A DNA stretch of 18,737 nt from CAZSXS01 sp964611385. Lineage in GTDB: Bacteria > Bacillota > Clostridia > Lachnospirales > CAYPQA01. A model generated the notes under the pieces. It saw nothing but the letters and a program-made list of their open reading frames with translations, had not been told where the DNA came from and searched no databases. The position numbers and the translations under genes are program-made. Shown piece after piece: positions 6,272-15,137 of the stretch (positions are counted from its first letter, which is position 1; each line of letters starts with the position of its first letter). Location of the stretch: the NCBI GenBank assembly GCA_964611385.1, contig CAZSXS010000075.1, positions 1-18,737 of the forward strand, written 5' to 3'.

Positions 6272-9200
6272 ATGATTTGCACACATTGTAAAAGTGAAGT
6301 TGAACAAGGGAATTACTGTCCGAAATGTGGCAAGACCCTAGGGTCTAAGCGGAGAATAGGTATCCTTTCTCTTTTGTGTGTACTGATCATAGGAAGTGCA
6401 GCGTATTTTTTTGTCTTTGGCAATCTAACTTTCAAGGTAACGAACAACGTGAGTGAAGGTAAGTTGTCGGAGATCCAGCAAAATGAAAATAACTTGTCAG
6501 AGATCAAACCAAGTGAAATGAACGCCCAGGATAATCGTACTGTGGTGGACGATACCCAACAGATGGAAGCTACTGTTGAGAAGATAAAAGAGAAGGAAAA
6601 TGAGAAGACTGAAAATGCGAATGTAAATGAGAATGCAAATGAGAAGGGAACGGAAACGGAGCTTACTAAAAACGCTCAAAAAGCAGCTTTAAATGAAATG
6701 CAACTTCATAAATCATCCAACGAAGTTGTTAAAGACAAGATTGTATATTATATAGATATGTACCAGGCAGGCCTATATAAAATCTCCGTTGAAGGTGTTG
6801 GCTTTAAAAAACTGACTGATAAAGAGATTTCAGGCGGTTTTATTCTACTGGATAATAAAATTATTTTTGCAAGTGATGCTATTTATTCGATGAACTTAGA
6901 TGGAACGGCAATTCAAAAGCTTGTAAGCTCGAATCAGAAAATAAATGATTTTTATGTTTATGGAAATACCTTGTACTACAGTATCAATACCGGAAAAGAG
7001 TACTCTGCGCTTTCCTTAGATTTATATAAAGCAAATCTAAAACCTTCACAAGGCAACGAGAATACTCGACAGGGCGATTTGGTATTGGGTAAGGTAAGCG
7101 CGTTTTGCTTTGATGAAGAGGGATTTCTATACTTTGCTTTGGAGAGCAGCGGAGCCAATGAACAGCTCAAAAAATTTGACATCTATAAAAAGAAGCCATC
7201 TGAGGAAGCAGCTGCAAAAATATATACATTAAATGAAGGAAGAGCTGACATCATTCATTCTATGAAAATAGAAAATGGCGAACTTTATATTGATACCAGC
7301 CCAGTGAACTATGGCGTAAGAACTTGGAACCGATTAAATAAAGACGGAAGTGATTTTAATGAAATTTACTTGGGCAGCATTAATCACTTTACTCTTCATG
7401 ATGGAAATTATTATTTTACTCGATTTCTTAGGATCTACCCCTCTCTAATTCGTGCAGCTTATGATGAAATTACAGACATTTATCATTCAGAGGATATATC
7501 CGAAGGTGTGTTGAACTGGAATGCAGATGAATTCTACATCTACGATAATAAAATATATCTAACCTATTACGGGGTTAATTTTGCAAGCCATCTGTTTAGA
7601 CAAAACCTTGATGGAACCAATAGAGAATTGCTTTGCGATTTTATGAGCTTTGAGGATGTAGTTCCTGAAGAATTGCAAATCGGTAAAATTCTTTATGCAG
7701 ATGAAAATTATACCTACTTTTTAGGCGGCTATGTTAAAAACGATGGAACAAAGCTATGCTTAATTAACACACAAACAGGTGCGAAAAAAGTATACACAAA
7801 AGAGAAAAAGAATGACAAGATTATGGATTGGCAAATTGCATATGAGAACTTTCTTTCCTATAAATCAATCTTTGATTACAATAATAAGTATGCTTTTCAG
7901 CATTTGGATGAAGATGAAATTCCAGAATTACTGATTTGTAATCAAGAAGAGGAGAAGCTGTTCTTGAATGTCTATACAATAGCAGAAGAGGAGGGTATCT
8001 CAGAGGTAAGACTGATTGATCAAGTGGAGCTGTCAGAAGGGTATTCAATGGATCAACCTTTCTTTGACCTTTATTTTGATAGAACAAAATACGGGTTTTA
8101 TGCCTTGAAATCAGACCCAGGAAAAAATAAGCTCTATGCAGATAAAGATTCATCCTATGATGATGAAATCATTTTCTACTCTTTGGACGGTGGTCAATTA
8201 AATTCTAAAAGTCTTATGAAAAACACAATCAATGTACATAGTTTTAATGCCTATATTGCAAATTTAACTTATGCGTATGAAGCAGCAAGTAGGGCTGTAT
8301 CTCAAAAGGAGTATTACAAGGCCTACAAAGATTTAGAAGAAAGGTCTATTCCTATTTTTTTTGATGATCTACTTTCTCAAACCATTATGAGTGCACTTTA
8401 TAAGGATATTTACAATTTAAACAAGGTTGAAAAGGTTGAAGAGGTTGAGGAGATTCATCGTGAAAAGGATGATGACGAGAACAGTTCTTTCTGGGTTTCT
8501 ACACCACACTATTATGGAGATATTATTATAGAAGAGAATGGAACAATACTCTATTCAACCTATAGTGAAATTTATTCAAAGATGTCGAATGATCAAGAAG
8601 CCAAGGCAATTGTTATAAGCAATAATCTTTCATCCAATAGTTTTTATTCAAAGGGGGAGTATCTTTATTTTTCTTCAAACAACAAGTATAACCCAGGCAT
8701 ATTCAGGGTTACAAAAGACGGAACCCAACTAACGAAGCTTTGCGATGACCAGGGTTTCTATTTTACAATGGGGGATAGCGCTGACTGGCTTTATTATTCA
8801 AATAGTGAACACTTTTCAGCCGCTTCTGAGCCCAGCATTAAACGCTTGAATCTTAAAACCAATGAAACAGAAGAGCTATTCAAAGGCCATGCTGTTTCTC
8901 TAAGTATAGTTGGGGATTGGATTTATTTTTATGAACTGGATAAAAATCAGGAGTACCTTGTTGATATGCGAAAGAAATTATCTTATGTATCCAGAATCAA
9001 GACGGATGGAACAGCGTACCAAAGATATGATGGTGAGTATTTTTCTAATGGTTTTATGTATGCTGATAAGGATTATATCTATTTTAATCACACCGATGGA
9101 AAATTAAGATTACACAGAATGAAGCAGGATGGTAGTTCGATGGAGGCGCTTGTGCCCTATGACGATCTCTGCGAGTCTGTAGCCATTACCTCTAACTATA

Positions 9201-9409
9201 TTTTCTACAGCAACGGCAGTGATAAAATCGTGAGAATGAATTTGGATGGCAGTGGCAGAAAGGAAATCCTCAGCGGAGAAAACTGCATGAACTTAAAAGT
9301 ATATGGCGATTACCTCTACTTTTATCAGACTAAAGGCAGCTCTCCAGGAAACTATAGGATGAATCTTGACGGGGCAGAAAAGATTGCCTACTCAAAGGAG
9401 GGTGTTTAA
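6272..9409 (+). CDS. Zinc-ribbon, membrane-anchored DUF5050-type beta-propeller protein, paralog 1
   Basis: This 1,045-residue protein starts with a zinc ribbon (Cys3-x2-Cys6 ... Cys16-x2-Cys19, ending PKCGKTL), then one membrane helix (about 29-49). A hydrophilic Asn/Glu/Lys-rich linker runs to about residue 145. Propeller-like repeats then alternate 'vyYid..gLYKIs' and 'IyfaSD.iYsmNLDGT' units, with many R/K-x-x-x-DGT turns typical of DUF5050/LRP-like propellers. About 519-738 is a different domain containing HLDEDEIPELLI, akin to the 'D-x-D-x-x-PEL' motif of clostridial surface proteins. Propeller repeats resume to the C-terminus. The ribbon should be cytoplasmic and the propeller outside, giving a sensor or adhesin-like role; no enzyme motif was seen. 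ATG 6272 has GAGGTGG about 6 nt upstream. A close paralog follows 65 bp downstream. Confidence 0.85.
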   Translation: MICTHCKSEVEQGNYCPKCGKTLGSKRRIGILSLLCVLIIGSAAYFFVFGNLTFKVTNNVSEGKLSEIQQNENNLSEIKPSEMNAQDNRTVVDDTQQMEATVEKIKEKENEKTENANVNENANEKGTETELTKNAQKAALNEMQLHKSSNEVVKDKIVYYIDMYQAGLYKISVEGVGFKKLTDKEISGGFILLDNKIIFASDAIYSMNLDGTAIQKLVSSNQKINDFYVYGNTLYYSINTGKEYSALSLDLYKANLKPSQGNENTRQGDLVLGKVSAFCFDEEGFLYFALESSGANEQLKKFDIYKKKPSEEAAAKIYTLNEGRADIIHSMKIENGELYIDTSPVNYGVRTWNRLNKDGSDFNEIYLGSINHFTLHDGNYYFTRFLRIYPSLIRAAYDEITDIYHSEDISEGVLNWNADEFYIYDNKIYLTYYGVNFASHLFRQNLDGTNRELLCDFMSFEDVVPEELQIGKILYADENYTYFLGGYVKNDGTKLCLINTQTGAKKVYTKEKKNDKIMDWQIAYENFLSYKSIFDYNNKYAFQHLDEDEIPELLICNQEEEKLFLNVYTIAEEEGISEVRLIDQVELSEGYSMDQPFFDLYFDRTKYGFYALKSDPGKNKLYADKDSSYDDEIIFYSLDGGQLNSKSLMKNTINVHSFNAYIANLTYAYEAASRAVSQKEYYKAYKDLEERSIPIFFDDLLSQTIMSALYKDIYNLNKVEKVEEVEEIHREKDDDENSSFWVSTPHYYGDIIIEENGTILYSTYSEIYSKMSNDQEAKAIVISNNLSSNSFYSKGEYLYFSSNNKYNPGIFRVTKDGTQLTKLCDDQGFYFTMGDSADWLYYSNSEHFSAASEPSIKRLNLKTNETEELFKGHAVSLSIVGDWIYFYELDKNQEYLVDMRKKLSYVSRIKTDGTAYQRYDGEYFSNGFMYADKDYIYFNHTDGKLRLHRMKQDGSSMEALVPYDDLCESVAITSNYIFYSNGSDKIVRMNLDGSGRKEILSGENCMNLKVYGDYLYFYQTKGSSPGNYRMNLDGAEKIAYSKEGV

Positions 9410-9460
9410 AAAGCCAATAAGAATCAAGTGCATTTAAAAAGCCAATAAGGATCAAGTACA
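9405..9460 (+). repeat. 28-bp tandem duplication between the paralogs
   Basis: Two adjacent 28-bp units (9405-9432 and 9433-9460) begin TTTAAAAAGCCAATAAG and differ at 2 positions (GAATC/GGATC and GTGCA/GTACA). The first unit contains the stop codon of paralog 1 (TAA 9407-9409), and the second ends at the ribosome site of paralog 2. It is probably a slippage or unequal-recombination duplication. Confidence 0.85.
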
Positions 9461-9474
9461 AGGAGGGATTATTA

Positions 9475-12400
9475 GTGATTTGTAAGCATTGTAAATGCGA
9501 AATTGAACAAGGGAACTACTGTCCGAAATGCGGAAAGACGCTATCAGAAGCTAAGCTTCGGTCTAAGAAGAAGATAGGTATCCTTGCTGTTTTATGTTTG
9601 CTCGTCATCAGCGGGGTAGCCTGCTTTATTGCTTTTGGCAATCCTTTTTCTGTTAAGGTCGTAAACAACACAGGTGCAAATAACCCGTCGGAGATCGAGT
9701 CAAGCGAAAGTATCAATAACAATACAGAAGTTGACTCAGGAGAACATCCAGATACAGAGACAAATGATGAAAAACCAGAGAGTAACAAAAAAACAGAGGA
9801 TACCCAGAAAGACAAACTTGAATCTTCACAGAATAAAAAACTTCTTCAGTCCTCAGATGTGGTGATTAAGGATAAAACAGTTTATTATGTAGACAGCGAT
9901 CGAACCGGTCTATATAAAATTTCCGTGGAAGGTTTTGACTTTAAAAAGCTAAGTGATGAAAGCGTTTCTGGTGGTCTGCTTCTGTTAGAGGACAAAATTA
10001 TTTTTGCAAGTGACAATATTTATGTTATCAATTTAGATGGGTCTGGAATCCAAAAGCTTGTCAATTTGGATAAAGAAATATCCAAATTTACTGTGTATGA
10101 GAATGCTTTATATTACAGCATACACAGCATAGATGATCGCTATCAGTACTACTATGACTTGTACAAAGTAAACATTGATCATTTACAAACTGATGACCGT
10201 TCAACAAAGCAAGGGCACTTGATTATGGGAAGGCTCAACTCATTTTGTTTCGACGAAGAGGGCTTTCTTTACTTTGCTTTGGAGCATGATGGCACAGAAG
10301 CGTATACAAAAAGATTCGATATCTACAGAAAGAAGCCATCAGAAGAAACAGCTACAAAAATACATACCTTTAAGGAAGGCGAAGCTCAAGTCATTGAATA
10401 TATGAAAATAGAGAATGACGAGCTCTATATTGCTACGAATCCAGATAATTATGAAGTAAGCATTTGGAATCGCATGAATAAGGATGGAAGTGATTTTAAA
10501 GAAATCTGTTCAGGGGGCATTTATGACTTTGTGTTTCAAGATGGGTATTATTATTTTAAAGAGTATCTGATCGGAACTGGTAAGCCTAGTAATCTGGTTC
10601 GAGTGGGCTATGAGGAAATTTCAAATCTGCATGATGTTGAATACAGTTTAGACAGGGTATTAAATTGGAGCTTAGACAACTTCTATATTCATGACAGCAA
10701 AATGTATTTGATTTATAACACCTATTTAGAAACGTATTTAACAAGAGCTTTGATTCGTCAAAACCTTGACGGCACTGAACGGGAGTTGTTATATGATTGT
10801 ACCAGCGAATACGATGGGCTTTATCCTAATGATTTATTGATCAGTAACATTCTTTATGCTGATGACAACTATACTTACTTTTTAGGTGGTTACATCAAAA
10901 ATGATGGAACAAAATTATGCATTATAGACACTCAAACAGGCGCCAAAAACGTCTATACAAGTAATACAAAAAACAACGAGATTGCGGATTGGCAAATTTT
11001 ATATGATAACTTTTTTTCCAGAAAAGAAATCTTTACTTATGATACTCGCTATGCTTTTCGTTATCTTGATTCTGATGATATTCCAGAAGTGCTTAGTTGT
11101 GCTTATGAGGACGATAAACTATGGATTGATATTTACACTGTGGCAGAAGAGGATGGAGTCTCATCTGTGCGCTTTGTTGATAGAATTGAAGCATCTTCTG
11201 AATTTTCAATTGAAGATTATACCTTCAATCTTTATTATGATTCTCAAAACTATGGCTTTTATTTCTTGAAAACGGACCCTGGGGCAAGCGAAGTGCTTTC
11301 GAGTGAAGATGCGTCCTATAACGAGGAACTTATTTTCTATACACTAGAAGGCGGCAAATTAAAATCCAAGAGCTTCATGAAGCAAACCATGAATGTTCAT
11401 CGTGTTCAACAGAATGTGAACATGGCAAATGTAACTTATGATTACGAAATAGCGGGCAAAGCTGTTTCAGAAAAGGAGTACTTCAAAGCCTATAAAAGCT
11501 TCTATGAAGATTCTTCTTCGATTTATTTTGATGATTTTTCTCAAGATCAGTTTTTATTCAGGTCTTCTCTGTATTTATATAGACCTGAAGGTGATGAATC
11601 GTTTTACGGAAGAGAAGAGTTTGATAGTGGGCTATGGATTACTGAGCCGCATTACGACGGAGATATTATTGTGGAGGAGGACGGAACGGTAATCTACTCT
11701 ACTTATGGTGAAATTTATGTAAAGAGACCCTATGAAAGAGAGGGCAAGCAAATCTTTACTTCTCACTACTTTCCAAACAGTATTTTTTCGCTTGGAGAGT
11801 ATATTTACTTTTCATCTTATGATAAAAACAACTATGGGACTTTTCGGGTCAAAAAAGACGGTACCCAGCTGACAAAGCTCTGCGATGATATTGGCTTCTA
11901 TTTTACAGTTGGGAAAGACCCAAATTGGCTTTATTATTATAATTCTAGCCATATACTGTCAAATTCTAAACCCAGTTTAAATCGCCTGAATCTTAAAACA
12001 AATGAAGTTGAGGAACTTTATGAGGGCAAAGTAGCTTCTCTTAGCGTTGTAGGAGACTGGATTTACTTTTATGAAATTGATGAATCTGACAAATACCCTA
12101 TTGATTCACCCCGTAAGTTATCTTATGTATCCAGAATTAGGACGGACGGAACAGGCCATGAACGATACAGTGGCAAATTTTTTTCTAACGGTTATCTTTA
12201 TGCCAACGAAAATCATATCTACTTTACACATGCAGAAGGCAATTTAATCCTGTACAGAATGAATCATGATGGTACGGGCATGAAGCCCTTGGTAGCATAT
12301 GATGATTTATGTGAATCGGTCGCTATCACTTCTGATTATATTTTCTACAGCAATGCTAGTGATAAGCTTGAACGAATGAACCTGGACGGCAGTGGTAGAA

Positions 12401-12552
12401 AGGTTCTACAAAGCGGTGATAGTTACCTGAATCTACGCGTGTTTGGCGACGATATTTACTTTAAAAAAATAACGGGTAGCTTAGCTGGCCATTATATTAT
12501 AAACAACACTGGAACAAACCTTAGACTCTATACTTTAAAAAACAAGTCGTAA
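9475..12552 (+). CDS. Zinc-ribbon, membrane-anchored DUF5050-type beta-propeller protein, paralog 2
   Basis: This 1,025-residue protein is collinear with paralog 1 along its whole length. It has a zinc ribbon (Cys3/Cys6, Cys16/Cys19), a membrane helix at about 34-54, a charged Ser/Asn/Glu linker to about 125, and N-terminal propeller repeats. An inserted domain follows at about 504-717, with YLDSDDIPEVLSC in place of HLDEDEIPELLI, and then C-terminal propeller repeats. The ribbon and the C-terminal repeats (DDLCESVAIT...IFYSN.SDK) are nearly unchanged, while the linker and insert surface have diverged. The start is GTG 9475, with AAGGAGG (9460-9466) 8 nt upstream; the residues after it match the first residues of paralog 1, which fixes the start. 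The C-terminus (NNTGTNLRLYTLKNKS) differs from that of paralog 1. Function is unknown; a membrane-tethered sensing or binding role outside the cell is inferred. Confidence 0.85.
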   Translation: MICKHCKCEIEQGNYCPKCGKTLSEAKLRSKKKIGILAVLCLLVISGVACFIAFGNPFSVKVVNNTGANNPSEIESSESINNNTEVDSGEHPDTETNDEKPESNKKTEDTQKDKLESSQNKKLLQSSDVVIKDKTVYYVDSDRTGLYKISVEGFDFKKLSDESVSGGLLLLEDKIIFASDNIYVINLDGSGIQKLVNLDKEISKFTVYENALYYSIHSIDDRYQYYYDLYKVNIDHLQTDDRSTKQGHLIMGRLNSFCFDEEGFLYFALEHDGTEAYTKRFDIYRKKPSEETATKIHTFKEGEAQVIEYMKIENDELYIATNPDNYEVSIWNRMNKDGSDFKEICSGGIYDFVFQDGYYYFKEYLIGTGKPSNLVRVGYEEISNLHDVEYSLDRVLNWSLDNFYIHDSKMYLIYNTYLETYLTRALIRQNLDGTERELLYDCTSEYDGLYPNDLLISNILYADDNYTYFLGGYIKNDGTKLCIIDTQTGAKNVYTSNTKNNEIADWQILYDNFFSRKEIFTYDTRYAFRYLDSDDIPEVLSCAYEDDKLWIDIYTVAEEDGVSSVRFVDRIEASSEFSIEDYTFNLYYDSQNYGFYFLKTDPGASEVLSSEDASYNEELIFYTLEGGKLKSKSFMKQTMNVHRVQQNVNMANVTYDYEIAGKAVSEKEYFKAYKSFYEDSSSIYFDDFSQDQFLFRSSLYLYRPEGDESFYGREEFDSGLWITEPHYDGDIIVEEDGTVIYSTYGEIYVKRPYEREGKQIFTSHYFPNSIFSLGEYIYFSSYDKNNYGTFRVKKDGTQLTKLCDDIGFYFTVGKDPNWLYYYNSSHILSNSKPSLNRLNLKTNEVEELYEGKVASLSVVGDWIYFYEIDESDKYPIDSPRKLSYVSRIRTDGTGHERYSGKFFSNGYLYANENHIYFTHAEGNLILYRMNHDGTGMKPLVAYDDLCESVAITSDYIFYSNASDKLERMNLDGSGRKVLQSGDSYLNLRVFGDDIYFKKITGSLAGHYIINNTGTNLRLYTLKNKS

Positions 12553-12589
12553 AGAAAAGCCGCCAAATGAACTTGGGCGGCTTTTCTTT
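12551..12589 (+). terminator. Rho-independent terminator after the propeller genes
   Basis: AAAGAAAAGCCGCC (12551-12564) pairs perfectly with GGCGGCTTTTCTTT (12576-12589). The 14-bp stem has a GC core next to the loop, and the outer arm supplies the T tract. It overlaps the stop codon of paralog 2, so it ends that transcript immediately. The A-rich left arm lets it also work on the opposite strand for the convergent URO-D operon. Confidence 0.85.
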
Positions 12590-12614
12590 ATAAATAAACA
12601 GAATGGGTAAGGGT

Positions 12615-12719
12615 TTACCCCTGGCTCCGATTTTCCATCTCATACAAAGCCAATACATTTTCCAGCGGGACATCCGCTTGTATGGCATGACAGGAAGCTC
12701 GGAAACTCGTCGGGAGCTT
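12615..12719 (-). pseudogene. Remnant C-terminus of a URO-D superfamily protein
   Basis: A frame on the minus strand, without a start codon and closed by TAA at 12617-12615, encodes SCHAIQADVPLENVLALYE and ends MENRSQG. The string 'H-x-IQADVP-x-EN-x-x-A-x-(Y/F)' is the characteristic C-terminal signature of MtaA/CmuA-like URO-D methyltransferases (known pattern, recalled). An in-frame TAA at 12740-12738 bounds it upstream, and the preceding oxidoreductase ends at 12734 in another frame. Only about 25 residues resemble the family, so it is a deletion remnant and not a working gene. None of the four intact URO-D genes here ends this way, so it is not a recent copy of them. Confidence 0.6.
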
Positions 12720-12733
12720 GTTTCTATTTATGT

Positions 12734-13783
12734 TTAATTATCCTTCGCCTGTGCCTTCACCTTCGTCACCACGTCTATGACTTCAACGGCTTCATCTAGC
12801 GTAATGGGGAAGGGTTTTTGATTCCTGTAGCTATCATACAGGTAATCCCAGAATATGGACAAGTCCTCGCTTCTTTCGTCAATTTTCTCATGAATCCAGC
12901 GGAGGGTTTCGGCGCTGGCAAAGGTATTGGTTGCACCGAAGCTTTGTCCGGGGGTATCTGGATTAGCGGTGAGGGGACTAAGGATTTGAGCTGGGTCTAT
13001 GTAGCGCAGCTCAATCACATTATCCACGATTTGCAAGGCACCTCTGGTTCCATACACCCGATACTCGGGCGTAGGCAGGGCCATACCGCCACTGATTTGC
13101 ATACAGACCAAGCGATTATTTTCCCCAACGAAGGTAATGGTCAGGTGATCTTCACAATCTCCGGCGGCAACGGTTTGTCTGATAGTGCTATTGAGCTTTT
13201 TGACGGGACTTTCCAGGAGGCGAAGGCTCTGGTCTATGATATGGGGGCCCCAGTTCAGCAGCTGCCCGCCGCCGTACTTTTGAATCGTTTGCCAATCATC
13301 CCGGCGGCTATACGAATTTCTGGTCAAGTGGATTTCATAGGTATCCCCCAAGATCCCCGACTTGATAATCTCCTGAATCTTCAAAAAATTATACTCAAAG
13401 CGTCTATTATGTCTGGCATAGAGTCTGGGGCCGTCTGGCTTCGAGCCAAGCTCCTTCAAAATCCTAGCTTCCTCGACATTTTCACACATGGGTTTTTCCA
13501 GCAGGACATCTTTACCGGCCAGCAGGGCCATTTTTGCGTGTTCAAAGTGGTCACAAGAGCGCGTAGCGATATCCACCAGTTCCACGTCAGGGTCCTGTAT
13601 CAATTTACTGATCTCATCATAAGTCTTACAGCCATATTCTTCAGCCATTTTTTCATTTCTTTCCTTTATCAAATCACAGCAAGCCGTGATCTGGAACTTA
13701 TCCTTTTTATTTCTAATTTCTTCGCAATGCATTCCATAGCCGGCTCTACCAACGCCGACAACACCCAATTTAATTGGTTTCAT
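12734..13783 (-). CDS. Gfo/Idh/MocA-family NAD(P)-dependent oxidoreductase
   Basis: The 349-residue length is normal for the family, which oxidises or reduces sugars, inositols and related polyols. The N-terminal Rossmann fold begins KLGVVGVGRAGYG with the nucleotide-binding Gly10-x-Gly12-x-x-Gly15. The family EKP motif is VLLEKPMCEN (Glu96-Lys97-Pro98, the catalytic lysine). The C-terminal alpha/beta domain contains GGGQLLNWGPHIIDQ (171-185), whose His181 and Asp184 match the usual 'G-x-H-x-x-D' active-site pattern. AAGGAGTGG lies about 5 nt upstream of ATG 13783. It is the last intact gene of the URO-D operon, 114 bp after the preceding gene with a long palindrome in the gap. The partnership with URO-D proteins suggests a substrate such as a methoxylated or methylated sugar-like compound; this is inference. 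The substrate cannot be read from the sequence. Confidence 0.92.
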   Translation of the reverse strand: MKPIKLGVVGVGRAGYGMHCEEIRNKKDKFQITACCDLIKERNEKMAEEYGCKTYDEISKLIQDPDVELVDIATRSCDHFEHAKMALLAGKDVLLEKPMCENVEEARILKELGSKPDGPRLYARHNRRFEYNFLKIQEIIKSGILGDTYEIHLTRNSYSRRDDWQTIQKYGGGQLLNWGPHIIDQSLRLLESPVKKLNSTIRQTVAAGDCEDHLTITFVGENNRLVCMQISGGMALPTPEYRVYGTRGALQIVDNVIELRYIDPAQILSPLTANPDTPGQSFGATNTFASAETLRWIHEKIDERSEDLSIFWDYLYDSYRNQKPFPITLDEAVEVIDVVTKVKAQAKDN

Positions 13784-13813
13784 AAGCCACTCCTTAAATA
13801 AAGATTAGGACCG

Positions 13814-13878
13814 TGGGGGAGGGAAGGCGGAAAACTTTTTTCCCCGTTTGAAAAAAGTTTTCCGCCTTCCCTCCCCCA
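13814..13878. repeat. Long perfect palindrome, copy 1 of a dispersed element
   Basis: Two 29-bp arms (13814-13842 and 13850-13878) are perfectly complementary around the 7-nt loop CCCGTTT. The arm reads TGGGGGAGGGAAGGCGG then AAAACTTTTTTC. It lies between the 406-residue URO-D gene and the oxidoreductase gene. A related element begins at 18683 upstream of another gene of the cluster, also preceded by TAAAGAT-A-GACC-like sequence. In RNA it would form a very stable hairpin that could end or protect transcripts within the operon, but it lacks a normal terminal U tract beyond the stem. It is probably a REP/MITE-like palindromic repeat. Confidence 0.85.
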
Positions 13879-13897
13879 GGGTTTTTATCACTTGATT

Positions 13898-15118
13898 TTA
13901 TAACATGCTTCTAATGATCTCTATCGCCCTCTTAGGCTTGCTTGTGTCGCCTGATAAGGTGTAGATGTCTCTGAATATGATCTCTAAGGGGCAGTTTTTG
14001 GCTGCGCTTAGGGTCTTGGATATGTAGTCCTTGAAGGATGCTTCGTCAAGATGCTTGCCTACCCCGATGAAGTTGGGGCTTGGTTTCCTGGAGTAGATTG
14101 TTTTTTTGCCCTTGAGCGCTTCTCCCATGTACTCTTCGTTGCACCAGGCTGAGATCGATACCTTGCGTAAGTTCGGAATCTTGGATAGATAGTCTTCCCA
14201 GATGGCGTGTACTGGTTCGCAGCAGCCGTAGTAGACCAGTCCAAAGCGGTCGGCGATTGACTTTAGGGAGGGGTAGACGAATTCCCCGTACATGGCTGGG
14301 GAGATTTCTGAGCTTTCTTGGGAATTGATGTTGCACCAGAGGTCTTTGGTCGTGATGCGGCCGTTCTGGCTGAGCTCGTCTGTAAAGCCGTAGCTGCCCG
14401 CCCCGGCATAGTCGTTGCTGTTGTTCATGGTCAGTAGGTTTTCTTGCTCCAGCCAGTCCAGGTACCCGTGTAGATCGTCGCTGATAAATTGCATTAGCTC
14501 CCTCACTAAGTCGGGGTTTAGGGCCATTTCCATCATCCAGTTTTCCAACCCCATAAGCTTGACAACTTTAAAGGTGGGGATCAGGTGCCAGTCTAAGGAA
14601 CGGTTTTTGACCTGAATAGGGAGTATGTCACCTAGCGCATCTTGTGTAGCTTCTAGTCTCTCCTTGTTGCGTTTGGCGTCGTAGCTGTACGTCGAATGCT
14701 TAAGCTTGTGCAGATCCGTTTCCAAGTCCTTGATAAAATGTTCAAATAGATGTGCCACGCCGCTGCTGTCCTTGGGCTTGACCAGATGGGTTTCTATGTC
14801 AAATTCGCGGCAACGAATCGCGGAGCTTAAATAGAGGGAATCGGGCACTACCTTGTCGTCGTCGATCTTCTCATGGCAAACAATATGCCTTTGCATCGTG
14901 TGTTCCAGTTCCCGAGCCAGTGCGCCTTCGCACTGTAAGGGCTCCAATAGTTCGTTCTCGAAGGACATCTCCTCCATAACCAGCATGGGGCGTTTGCCTT
15001 CAAGCTTGTTGTGGGCGTACCATAGCTTCTTTCGTTCCTCCATGATGGGTAGCTTTGCATATTCCAGTTGTTTCTTTGCCAGCTCCCGTAGGAGTGCCTT
15101 GTCGCTTGATGAAATCAT
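13898..15118 (-). CDS. URO-D superfamily protein with YGCC motif (methyltransferase-like)
   Basis: This 406-residue protein is a clear homolog of the product at 17427-18653. Shared anchors are L-R-E-L-A-K near the N-terminus, K-R-x-K-x-L-W/A-H-N, 'DILPI', LFGLE/LMGLE followed by a Trp, 'DLW', 'ISP-x-M/VSPEMF', YYGCCE at 297-301, 'IPNLRKVSIS', and 'SRKPSPNF' near 343-350. Cys299-Cys300 sit where classical MtaA/CmuA proteins carry the zinc-binding His-x-Cys, so this is a divergent branch. URO-D superfamily methyltransferases move methyl groups between small molecules, corrinoid proteins and thiols; that role here is inferred. The start is ATG 15118 (GAGGGAGA about 6 nt upstream), not the longer frame to 15208, which would overlap the preceding gene. 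It lies 19 nt after that gene and is followed by the palindrome at 13814-13878. Confidence 0.82.
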   Translation of the reverse strand: MISSSDKALLRELAKKQLEYAKLPIMEERKKLWYAHNKLEGKRPMLVMEEMSFENELLEPLQCEGALARELEHTMQRHIVCHEKIDDDKVVPDSLYLSSAIRCREFDIETHLVKPKDSSGVAHLFEHFIKDLETDLHKLKHSTYSYDAKRNKERLEATQDALGDILPIQVKNRSLDWHLIPTFKVVKLMGLENWMMEMALNPDLVRELMQFISDDLHGYLDWLEQENLLTMNNSNDYAGAGSYGFTDELSQNGRITTKDLWCNINSQESSEISPAMYGEFVYPSLKSIADRFGLVYYGCCEPVHAIWEDYLSKIPNLRKVSISAWCNEEYMGEALKGKKTIYSRKPSPNFIGVGKHLDEASFKDYISKTLSAAKNCPLEIIFRDIYTLSGDTSKPKRAIEIIRSML

Positions 15119-15137
15119 AAGATTCTCCCTCTTTTCC

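Noticed and set aside
12692..12719. AAGCTC/GAGCTT inverted repeat near the URO-D remnant as a terminator
   Set aside because: The pairing is short and imperfect, with no T tract; the strong terminator at 12551-12589 already serves this convergent gap.
12818..13801. 327-codon open frame on the plus strand
   Set aside because: It is antisense to the Gfo/Idh/MocA oxidoreductase, which has full family motifs. The antisense product has low-complexity, non-family sequence and no ribosome site.
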